A DNA stretch of 64,000 nt, from assembly GCA_963770045.1 (NCBI GenBank), contig CAVYOD010000015.1, forward strand, positions 290,297 through 354,296, written 5' to 3'. Positions 21,281 to 30,446 of the stretch are shown piece after piece. The stretch's first letter is position 1. The number at the start of each line of letters is the position of its first letter. Made by a program: the position numbers and the translations under genes. The notes under the pieces are model-generated. The model saw only the letters and a program-made list of their open reading frames with translations, did not search any database and was not told where the DNA came from. This DNA comes from CAVYOD01 sp963770045. GTDB taxonomy: Bacteria; Acidobacteriota; Aminicenantia; Aminicenantales; CAVYOD01.

Positions 21281-23301
21281 ATGAAGAAGATTTTCGTCCT
21301 TTCCCTCCTCCTCTTAAATGTCTGTGTTTCTGTGATGGCCACGCCGGCGCCCGCCCTGCCCGATAAATGGAAGCACTGGCTTGATGAAGAAGTCGTCTAC
21401 ATCATCACTGCAAAAGAGAAAGAGGTTTTTTTGTCTCTCGTTTCTGAGCGAGAGCGGGAGGCTTTTGAAAAGGCTTTCTGGCTTCAAAGGGACCCGACCC
21501 CGGGAACCCCGGCTAATGAATCAAAAGATGAGCATTATAGAAGGCTGAAATATGCCGATGAGTTCCTGGGAAGAGGAAGTTTCCTGCCCGGCTGGAAAAC
21601 AGATCGAGGAAGAATCTATATCATTTTGGGTAAGCCAGTTGACGTCCAGAGATTCTATGAGTCAGCCCAAAACCTCGTCCCTTGTGAACTTTGGCATTAC
21701 CAGGGAGATACTTCTCTTGGGTTTGCCTCCATTTTCTATATCGTTTTTTATCAAGACCAGGGTTCGGCCGAATACAAGCTTTACAGCCCATCTTTTGATG
21801 GGCCCCAGCGGCTCCTTCAGACACACTCTCCAAACAAATCTCAGCCGCTACCAAGCCTATCAACAGATCAAGGGAGCCTCGGCAGAGCTGGCTGAGGCTT
21901 CGCTCAGTTTAATCCCGGGAACGAGCGGGGATCCTACGTCCTCAACCTCATCCCTTTCTTCAGATATTCTCATCTCCCAGATCCAGAACTCGGCCGTCAA
22001 GAGGGTTCAGAATGGATGGGCCGAAGCATTTGCCAGGGCCAAGGAGATCGTGACCACCGATTACTCCGTTAACTATGTTCCCTGCAACTCGGTCGTTTTC
22101 ATCCACCAGCAGAATCAGAAAAACTATATCCATGCCATTATCGAGCCGCATGGGTTGAGCATGAGCCAGTTTGAACAAAAAGTGACCGCCCCGGTTAAAC
22201 TCAATGTGGTGATTTCAGACAGATCAGGCCAGATCATCCACCAAGAAGAAAAGAATGTTCAGATCGAGGTCAGTCAGGAAGATTTTAAGAAGATTCAGAG
22301 GAGGTTATCAGATATCGGAGATGTGATTCCCTTGGTCGAAGGCGATTTTTACTTGAGGCTGCTTCTGAGAAATCTCGAGTCCAAAGAGTTTTCGAGCCTG
22401 GAGGAAAACATCTCTTCCCCGATTCCGGGAAAACCTTCCCTGAGTCCTCTTCTCCTTCTCAACGGAGAGAAAGAAGTTCCTGGAGTTGTGGACACAATCC
22501 CCTTTCTCTCAACGGGCACCAGCTCTATCCGAACACGCAAAAAAATTATACCGCTCATAAAGATCTCATTTTTTATTTGGAAATCTACAATCCTTCTCCA
22601 GAACTCAACACCTGCACTTTTTCATGCTCCATCAGCCTCGACGAAAAAATCCTGGCGACTCAGACGGACAGTTTGCATGATCGAACCTTTTTCTTGAAAA
22701 GATTCCCCCTGAAGGATTATCGGCCGGGCTACTACAGGCTCCGGGCGTCCGTGATCGATGCCGCTGGAAAGGAGGTTTTTTCCTCGGGGAGTGAATTCAA
22801 TATCGCGCCCCTTGCTAGCATTCCGCGCCCCTGGAATTTTAACCGGGTCTATCCCCCTCTTGACCATCCTTATTTTTCGATCATTCGGGCCAACGAGTAT
22901 CTGGGCTTGGGTCAAAATGACCAGATCATAAGAGAGCTCGAGAAATTATATTCCCCTTCTAACCCTCAAAAAGATATCGCATTTCGGCTGGCGAACCGCT
23001 TATTTTAATAAGAGAGATTTTCCAAAGGTCATTGCCATCATGGATCCACTCAAAGAAGTCCAGGATCTGGAGATAGATAAATTATTGGGAAGAGCGCATC
23101 CGAGACTTCAGAGTATCAAAAGCCGTCGAGTTCTTCACGAAAGCGTTGGCCGCGGGAGGTGAAATTGTCGAAATTCTCAACCTGCTCGGCTATAGCCATT
23201 ATAAAAATAACGATCTGATGAGCGCTCGGAAATATTTGGAGAGATCGCTTAAGCTCAATCCAAATCAGCCTGAGATCAAGCGACTCATAGAAGAGATCTG
23301 A
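21281..23301 (+). CDS. Exported GWxTD-domain protein with C-terminal TPR, frameshifted
   Basis: About 670 residues with a signal peptide. The GWxTD domain at residues 25-130 shows WLDEEVVYIITAKEKEVFL, FWLQRDPTPGTPANE and the name motif PGWKTDRGRIYIILGKP. A long beta-rich middle region follows, then a short TPR-like end (LLGYSHYKNNDLMSARKYLE). The biochemical function of GWxTD proteins is not established. Frames change near 21830, 22480, 23000 and 23105; the reading then continues to TGA at 23299-23301. The strong promoter lies only 16 bases before the start codon. Confidence 0.8.
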
Positions 23302-23388
23302 GCGAGCAAACCGCCAATGTTTTTTCTCTCTGAGTTCAAATGGTTCCGGGACAAGCATGAATTGGAGATTCAGTTTGCGAGGGGCCTT

Positions 23389-24752
23389 ATGATGCAGAAC
23401 ATAATTAGGTTTTTTGTCGTAGGTTTTGTTTTGTTTCATCTGTCATTTAGGCTAGTTGCCCAAGAAACGCCTATTCGGTGGCAGTCCTGCAAACTGGATA
23501 ACGGCTTGCTGGTATTGACTCATGAAGATCATTCTGCGCCACTAGTATCTCATCATATCTATGTTGGCGCGGGCTCTCGCACCGAGTGGCCGGGCATCAC
23601 CGGCATCTCCCATCTGATCGAGCATCTTCGCTGGGGCGGCAATGCCGGAGAGGAGCCTTTTGAGAAGCGCATCCAGGCACTGGGAGGTTCGACGGGGGGA
23701 CATACCTGGCCCGATTTTACCGACTATGTGGATGTTGTGCCGAATGCTGGTTTGGAAATGGCGCTCCGTGAAGGCGCCCGATTCCTCAGTGGCCTTCAGA
23801 CAGATGAGACTCGTTTTAAGGCAGAGAGGGACGTCGTTCTGAGCGAAATGCTGCTGGCTGAAAATGATCCTTATTATGTGGCCTTGCGGCATCTGTCGGC
23901 CGTGGCCTTTGAGGCCCATCCTTATCGGGCTCCCGTCGGGGGCTGGATCTCCGATGTTTCGCGGATCACCCTAAAAGATGTCAAAGACTATTTTCATGCC
24001 TTTTATTCTCCCCAAAACACAACCGTCCTCTTAGCCGGCGATTTCAAGACCTCAGACGTCCTGGCGTTGACCAAGAGATACTATGGTGTGATTCCTCGCG
24101 GGCCGGAGCTTCCCCGTCCTCCCACTCCTGAATCTATGCAGAATGCGGAAAAACATATCCGCTTCTTGTCGACGGCCGACCAGGCCGCCGTGTTTGTCGG
24201 ATACCATATCCCCGAGATCATGGATCCTGATGTGCCGGCACTCCAAATCTTAGATGCACTGCTCTGCAAAGGGAGGAGCGCCCGGCTGCAAAAATCCCTT
24301 GTCGAGGAGCAGCGTGTTGCGGTGACCGTTAACCCGGGGGGAGGGGAAAAGTCGACGAATGGCGCAAAGATCCCTCCTTGCTCGTCTTTGGGATTTCCCT
24401 GCCATCCGGGTGCAGCCTGGAGAAGGGAGAAAATGCCCTGCTCGCGGAGTTCAAAAGATTGACCACAGAAATTGTTGATTCCCAGGAGCTCGAACGAGCC
24501 ATTCGAAGAGAGACGACAGATCAACTCACGTATGTTCTTTATTCTGTGTGGACGCTCTGGTCTGTCGCTTTCCAAACGCAGCAGGCGGGGCTATATCAGA
24601 CGCTCACGGGAAATCCGGAATTCGTAACGAAACTCATCAGTGAATATCAAAAAGTGAAGCCCGCTGACATTCAGCGAATCGCCCTCAAATATCTGGACGA
24701 GAAGAACCGGACGATCGTTTGGCTCGTCCCAGGTAAAGAAGAGAAACACTGA
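23389..24752 (+). CDS. M16 zinc peptidase, catalytic partner, one frameshift
   Basis: Exported insulinase-type peptidase of about 450 residues. The start at 23389 gives a clean signal peptide (MMQNIIRFFVVGFVLFHLSF); a longer start at 23317 is possible. The inverted zinc motif HLIEH (His75, Glu78, His79) and the distal ligand Glu153 in VVLSEMLLAENDP are all present, so it should bind zinc. The C-terminal half lacks the Arg/Tyr pair used in substrate binding, which its neighbour has. One frameshift lies near 24350. It precedes the second M16 gene by 15 bases; together they look like a two-subunit peptidase in the periplasm. Confidence 0.88.
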
Positions 24753-24767
24753 GCCATGGAGGCCGGG

Positions 24768-26148
24768 ATGAAGAGACTTCGTTCTCTCTTGATTGTCGCA
24801 GTTCTGACGGTGAATTTTTCGCTCGGAGATCCTGTCCAAAATTCCGGGCCCGCGACAAAGCGCACCACCTTGACCAACGGCTTGACCGTGGTCCTCCTGG
24901 AAAAACATCAGCTTCCCATGGTTGAAGGCTTGTTGGTCGTGAAGAGCGGCGCTCTCGGCGATCCAAAGGGCCAAGAAGGACTCGCCTGTCTGGTGTGCAA
25001 TCTGCTCACAAAAGGAACTTCGAATCGAACCCGGGAAGACATCGAGAGCGCAGTCGATGCGACGGGCGGCGATCTTCAAACCAGAGTGGATTGGGATTCG
25101 TCTCAGATCTCCTTCCACGTCCTGAAAAAGGAAATGCCCAAGCTTCTGAAGTTAGTGGCCGATCTCGTTCAGCATCCCTCGTTTCCGGCGGCTGAAATCA
25201 AACGAGAAAAGGATCTGACACTCGAACGCAGCCATCAGATCGGCAACGATAATTGGAGGACGGCGGACCGTTGGTTCTTTCGCATCCTCTACAAGGGAAA
25301 TCGCCTATCCCTTTTGCCCGAAGGCGAAGAAGAAACCGTGGCGAAGATCGGACTTCCTGAAGTGAAACAATTCTACCAAGCCAACTATGTTCCGGCCAAC
25401 TGCATCCTGATGCTCGGCGGAGATGTCGGCGGGTCTGACTTGGCGATTGTCCAAGATGTCTTTGCGGAATGGAAAGGGAGCAGGGACATCACGCATTCAA
25501 TTCCGGAAAATTCCCCCGAATTCAACGAAAATTCGATCTGGATGGTGGATAAGCCAGATATGTCCCAGGCTCAGATCCGGATCGGACACAAGGGTATCTC
25601 TCGCCAGAGCCCTGATTATCTTTCCACCGAAGTCCTTAACGCAACTTCTTGGAGGCGGATTTTCCTCACGTTTGATGGAGGAGCTGAGGCGCAAACGCGG
25701 ACTGACTTATGGCGTCCAGGGTCAATTTGTTTGCGGGCGGACTTCTGGCACTTTTTTCATCTGGACTTTTGCGTCTAACCCCAAGGTTGGCGAAATCATT
25801 AAGCTCACTCTAGAAGAATTGCTGAAAATGCAGCGGGGCGAGATCTCTGAACAAGAGATAGGGTCGGCCAAGCGCTATCTTCAGGGGGTTGAAGCTATGG
25901 GCCTGGAATCGCCCGCCGATATCGAAAATCGCCTGCTCGATTTCGAATTGAACGGACTCCCGCTGAGTTCGTTCTTCTCTTATGGAGAAGACATCAAAAG
26001 GGTGTCCGTCGTAGATGTTCGACGGGCCGCTGCGAAATATCTTTCACCTGAGGGTAACGTTATTATGATTTTGGGCCGAAGATCAGAGATTGAATCCCAG
26101 CTGCACTCTTTAAAGGGAAAGCTAAATTTCGTATCAGCCAAAGACTGA
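24768..26148 (+). CDS. M16 peptidase-like subunit without zinc motif, one frameshift
   Basis: About 460 residues, exported. At the position of the zinc motif it reads LACLVCNLL (Cys74, Cys77, Asn78 in place of His, Glu, His), so it cannot bind zinc in the usual way. The C-terminal half has SSRLMEELRRKRGLTYGV, the Arg/Tyr-type segment that non-catalytic M16 partners use to hold substrate. This complements the upstream gene and fits a heterodimer. The ATG at 24768 has GGAGG five bases upstream and gives a normal signal peptide, so I prefer it over the ATG at 24756. One frameshift near 25645 is bridged without loss. Confidence 0.86.
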
Positions 26149-26191
26149 TAAAGAGCATGCTTTCAAATTGAGAAGAAAAGGAGATGTCCCG

Positions 26192-27439
26192 ATGAAAAGC
26201 AAAGAAATTGTTTTCTGTTGTCTGATGGCCTTTATTCTGGCGGTCGGCGCTGAGGCGAAGACGCCCGTTTCTCTGGACGGTCACTGGCATGCAGTCTGGA
26301 TGTCGAGCGGCGGGGAGATTCCGGTCGATCTGTATATCAAGACTAACCCCGCCGGACAACTTGAAGCCGAGGTTCACAACGGCCCGGAAGTGATCCGCTT
26401 TTCTCGAGTCATTAGATCGGACAACCATATTGACCTTTTTATCGATCACTTTGAATCCCAAATCAGCGCCGATCTCTCGCCCGACGGAAAATCGATGAAG
26501 GGGAACTGGTCCAAGCAGACTGGGACTCCCAATCAAATGCCCTTTTATGCGGAAAAAGGAGAATTGGAGAGATTCCCGAAAGACAAGTTCCCCGCACCAG
26601 CCAAGAAAGCACTGATCGATGATGCCTCGGGCACATGGAAGTTGAGGTTTGAAGGGGACGACTATGATTCGGTTTGCCTCTTCAAGCAGAAAGGAGAGAG
26701 GCTCACAGGAACGGTCCGCGCGGTGGATGGAGATTTCCGTGATCTGGAAGGAGTTTATCGAAATGGATATTTGCTCCTTTCATCATTCAACGGCTCCTGG
26801 GTCTTCATTTTCAAGGCGGAACTGGATGAGAGAGGGGTGCTCCATGGGATCTGGGCCAGGGGCCCCCGCGAGCCGGTCAAGTGGACCGCCGTCAAGGGAG
26901 AGGCCACACTGCCTGACACGTTCAATCTAACTCAACTCACGAACAACCAGGGACTCCTGCGCATCAAACTGCCTCTGGCCGAAGATCCTCAGCGCCTGAT
27001 TTCTTTGTCGGACCCTGAATTTCGCGGCAAACCTTTGCTGGTCATCCTCTCCACAACGGGCTGCCCGAATACCCATCAACTCGCTCCCCTTCTCTCGCAG
27101 CTCTATAAAGACTACCATCCGAAGGGATTGAACATGCTGGGGGTGTTTTATGAACTCACCAAGGATGTTTCCAAAGTCCAATTGCGGATCAGCAGGTTTA
27201 AACAAGAGTATGATTTGCCTTTTCCGTTTCTTTATTCCCTGACCATGAGCAAAGACGAGGTCCCCAAGGAAATTCCTGATTTCAAGGTTTTCTGGGCCTG
27301 GCCGACGGTTGTCTTTTTGGATGCGAAGGGCAAGGTTGCCGCAATTGCCACAGGAATAGACGGACCTGCTACCGGGACATATTACACCCGACTTGTGGGC
27401 GAATACCGAAAGAGGATAGAGAAATTATTGGGCGGCTAG
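26192..27439 (+). CDS. Exported two-domain protein with thioredoxin-like C-terminus
   Basis: Intact 415-residue protein with AAAGGAG ahead of the ATG and a signal peptide (EIVFCCLMAFILAVGAEA). The first 240 residues form two beta-rich repeats (SLDGHWHAVWMSSGGEIPV and SGTWKLRFEGDDYDSVCLF). The C-terminal 150 residues look like a TlpA/AhpC thioredoxin fold: GKPLLVILSTTGCPNTHQLA and WPTVVFLDAKGKVAAI. The usual CxxC is reduced to one Cys (Cys291), so it is not a standard disulfide reductase; peroxidase-like or structural roles are possible. It follows the M16 pair by 43 bases and probably shares their transcript. Confidence 0.78.
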   Translation: MKSKEIVFCCLMAFILAVGAEAKTPVSLDGHWHAVWMSSGGEIPVDLYIKTNPAGQLEAEVHNGPEVIRFSRVIRSDNHIDLFIDHFESQISADLSPDGKSMKGNWSKQTGTPNQMPFYAEKGELERFPKDKFPAPAKKALIDDASGTWKLRFEGDDYDSVCLFKQKGERLTGTVRAVDGDFRDLEGVYRNGYLLLSSFNGSWVFIFKAELDERGVLHGIWARGPREPVKWTAVKGEATLPDTFNLTQLTNNQGLLRIKLPLAEDPQRLISLSDPEFRGKPLLVILSTTGCPNTHQLAPLLSQLYKDYHPKGLNMLGVFYELTKDVSKVQLRISRFKQEYDLPFPFLYSLTMSKDEVPKEIPDFKVFWAWPTVVFLDAKGKVAAIATGIDGPATGTYYTRLVGEYRKRIEKLLGG

Positions 27440-27768
27440 CGCGCCCAGGCAAATGAAGGGCGGGAAAGCCAGAGGGGCAGGTTTATATGCATCCTCGGAC
27501 CTCCTCCGAAAGACAGAGAGGAGTGACGCAGACCAGCTCCATGCCAAACAGAAATCCTGGGAGAAAACGATCAAGAATGCCCAACCAGTGGAGATTATGT
27601 TTTTGAGGCCGATGTGCCAGATGACAAAGCTGATCACATTCATTGCGGATGAGCAGATGCCGACGGTTGATTCGACGACTTTAGATTGCACTTCAGGACA
27701 TAAAAGCTGAGGCGCAAATATCCATTGCGGCATCATGGAGGTCATTTTTGTTTTTGAAGGAGAAGTCG
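27440..27768. other. Intergenic region before S9 copy B
   Basis: Contains the first copy of a hairpin repeat (27500-27534). Open frames on either strand here (27453-27710 and 27425-27802) have no ribosome site or recognisable family pattern; part of each is formed by the repeat. No clear terminator or promoter was found. Confidence 0.5.
27500..27534. repeat. Intergenic hairpin repeat, copy 1
   Basis: Stem CTCCTC/GAGGAG (27501-27506 with 27518-27523) around a loop with GAAAGACAG, followed by GTGACGCAGACC. A matching copy lies at 30209-30244; the two differ in the stem but both can pair. Confidence 0.6.
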
Positions 27769-29935
27769 ATGTACCCTTTGAAAAAGACTTATAGAAGCTC
27801 ATCTTTCTTTTAGTCTTAGCTCCGGTCTTAATAGCAGAAGGCGTTCAGAAAGAAGTGAGACTCTCAAGCACTGCAAGCCAGCCTGAAGAAGCCGTTCACG
27901 GCGGATAGATTCTTTAGCGTCTGGAGTTTCTCGAATTTTTGGTCGGCTCCAAGATTTGCGTGCCGCGAAAATCTTATAGCGTACGCTGTCGTTGACAAAT
28001 ATTATGAACGCAGCAAAGGAGAAGAAGCGGGACGGTCCTTCGTCTCCCAGGGAAGCCATATATTTATTCGCGACCTGCCAGGAGGCCAGCCTCTCCAGCT
28101 TACAGAAGGGGCAGACTATTCCTGGTCACCTTCTTGGTCTCCTGATGGAACGAAGCTCGCCTTTTATGGGTTGCATAACAACAGAGAATCTCTCTAGGTG
28201 TCTGGGATAAACTAACCAAGAAAAATGAATATTTTGACTTGGGCTTCCTCCAAGGAAGGGACAGCATAGAATGGGATCCTCAAGGTCAAAAAATCTTTTT
28301 CTTTCTAATCCCGTTGAATGGAAAAGCTCCCCGGAACCTTACGAGGCTTCTGAGGATCCAATCATCAGGATGACCTCTCAAGAGGTGAATCCCTATGATG
28401 AAAAACTTATATCCCGCTCTTTGAGCCAATTGACGAGCTTTGATCTCAACACAAAAAAGATGGAAATTATCACGTCCAGAGCGACCAACAATCTCGCTTT
28501 GAAAATCTCCCCGGATGGGAAGAAAGCAGCGGTTCTTGAGATAATTAAGCATAAGATAAGAATTCATCTTATCCCCACAATTAATAATTTAGTTATTTAT
28601 CCAATAGGAGGAGGCGAACCTAAAACTGTTGTCACCAGTAGCGAAATAACCCAATTTTCATGGTCTCCGGACAGCGGATTTCTTGCTTATGTGGATGATG
28701 GCAAATTATTCATCTATTCTCTTGGTGAGAACAAAACGACGCTTTTGAGCAAAAATAGCATGCAAATCACAGGAGATCCCCTGTGGCTTCCGGGGTCCAA
28801 AGAATTATTTTGCGTGGCCGGATCTGAGAACTATCTCTTTGAGGTTGCAACAGGAAAAGCTAAGTTTGTTAAGATCGACGTGCCTTATGCAAAAGACTCT
28901 TTTGGTCTTGACGAACAGGGGAAGTTCCTCTATTTCAAAGGCTTAGACCAGGCGACCGGGAGGCAGGGCATTTATAGAGTTTCCCTGAGAAATGAAAAAT
29001 CCGAAGAAATGATCTTGGGAGATTGGATGCTTAAAGATGCCTTTCTTACTGATTCTCATCTCTTTTTCACACTCCAAAATGCGACCACTCCCGAAAATCT
29101 TTGGATGTTGAATCTTCAGACCAAAAGAAAAAGCCAAATTACTGAAATGAATAAGCACGTTGTGAATTTCGCTTTTGGACAATCGGAACTGATTTCCTGG
29201 AAGAGCTCGGTCGGTGATCCCTTGAAAGGCGTCTTGCTTTATCCTGCAAATTACGAAAAGGGGAAGAAATATCCCGTCATTTTTTGGGTTTATGAAACTT
29301 TCAGCAGCGAGCTCCATCATTTTTATGTTCACCTCTATAACCTTCAGGTATTGGCTAATCGAGGATACGCTATCTTCTTGCCTGATGTGAACTTCACCAC
29401 TGGGGATACGAGTCTTTCTTATATTCGGTCAGTCGAGCCCGCCCAGGACCGGCTGCTCGAACTCGGTATCGCCAATGGAATGTTTGGCGTCATGGGCCAC
29501 AGTTTCGGAGGGTACGCCACGAACGCCATCGTCGCCCACTCCAAGAGGTTTAAAGCGGCCGTGGCCATCTCCGGAATCAGCGACTGGGTCAGTTTCCACG
29601 GCCTCCCTGGGGACTTCATGAGATTATCCAACGAGAGAGGCCAGGGTAGGATGGGAGGAGACCTCAGGGAATTTCCAGACCGGTTTGTTAAGAACTCCCC
29701 GGTCTTTTTCCTCCATCAAGTCGAGACCCCGCTGCTGATCATTCACGGGACAAAAGATAATGGCGTGCCTTTTTCCCAGGCCGAAGAGATGTACTATGGA
29801 TTAAGACATCTTAAAAAGACCGCCGTGCTCATCGGTTATCCCGGAGAGGACCATCTCTATTGGGAGACGAAGATTAGAGTCATCAAAGATATGTGGCAGA
29901 GAATTATCGATTGGTTTGACCATTACCTGAAGTAA
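27769..29935 (+). CDS. Exported S9 prolyl-oligopeptidase-like serine peptidase (copy B), N-terminus frameshifted
   Basis: Same design as copy A: signal peptide (FLLVLAPVLIAEGVQKEV region), beta-propeller (YSWSPSWSPDGTKLAFYG) and hydrolase domain with Ser in MGHSFGGYA, Asp in HGTKDNGVPF and His in GEDHLYWE. The first 170 residues are split by several frame changes between 27790 and 28290, and the remaining 550 are intact. AAGGAG at 27757-27762 precedes the ATG. Protein and DNA similarity to copy A is high over the whole length, so the two arose by recent duplication with inversion. Confidence 0.88.
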
Positions 29936-30099
29936 AGTACAATAGTTCTATAATCATTTTTCAGATCCGGATTCAGCATATTTTTCGGTCGGGCTTGGCT
30001 ATCTTATTCATTATATTATAAATAGAACGTTTATTTTTCTCGCAATTTGCCCCTAAATGGTTGTTTTTGAGCAGGGGGTTCATGCAGGGTTCATCACAT

Positions 30100-30125
30100 A
30101 ATGGCCTCTTAAGGCCATTTTTTAG
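30100..30125 (+). terminator. Intrinsic terminator
   Basis: Perfect 8-base stem AATGGCCT, loop CTTA, AGGCCATT, then a T run. It is 165 bases after the S9 copy B stop and probably ends that transcript. Confidence 0.72.
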
Positions 30126-30208
30126 CCCAGAAATCTGGCTAAATTTAAGATTATAAACTATTTCGGCCAGTCCGACTCCATTTCCTTCACCGTCCGATCG
30201 TCTGCGGG

Positions 30209-30244
30209 CCTCCCTCCGAAAGACAGCACGGAGTGACTCAGACC
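30209..30244. repeat. Intergenic hairpin repeat, copy 2
   Basis: Stem CTCCG/CGGAG (30214-30218 with 30229-30233), shared loop element AAAGACAG, then GTGACTCAGACC. Matches copy 1 at 27500-27534 with a few differences. Confidence 0.6.
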
Positions 30245-30368
30245 GGCCAGAGAACCGAGACCTGGACGCACTATTCTCTGCCGAGTAAGAGTGTCCCTGA
30301 TGGAAGTCCACATGTTTCTGGGCTTCTTCTGCCCCGGCCGGGATATTCCGATCGACTTACGGTCGTTC

Positions 30369-30397
30369 TTGACTTTTTGATAGTTTTTAAATAAACT
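30369..30397 (+). promoter_or_regulatory. Sigma70-like promoter of second receptor
   Basis: TTGACT, a 17-base spacer and TAAACT; predicted start near 30404 leaves a leader of about 43 bases with AAGGAG before the ATG at 30447. Confidence 0.5.
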
Positions 30398-30446
30398 ACT
30401 AAAAAAATAGTAAAAAGCTGAACAAAAGAAAAGCAAGGAGGCAAAA

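Larger units (their letters stand above)
29936..30446. other. Intergenic region between S9 copy B and the second receptor
   Basis: Holds an intrinsic terminator (30100-30125), the second hairpin repeat (30209-30244) and a promoter for the receptor (30369-30397). Minus-strand open frames here look non-coding. Confidence 0.6.

Noticed and set aside
27425..27802. Minus-strand open frame with hydrophobic stretches between the thioredoxin-fold gene and S9 copy B
   Set aside because: No ribosome site, no homologous pattern, and part of it is the hairpin repeat read in translation.
30158..30436. Minus-strand open frame before the second receptor
   Set aside because: It spans the hairpin repeat and the receptor promoter and shows no protein features.
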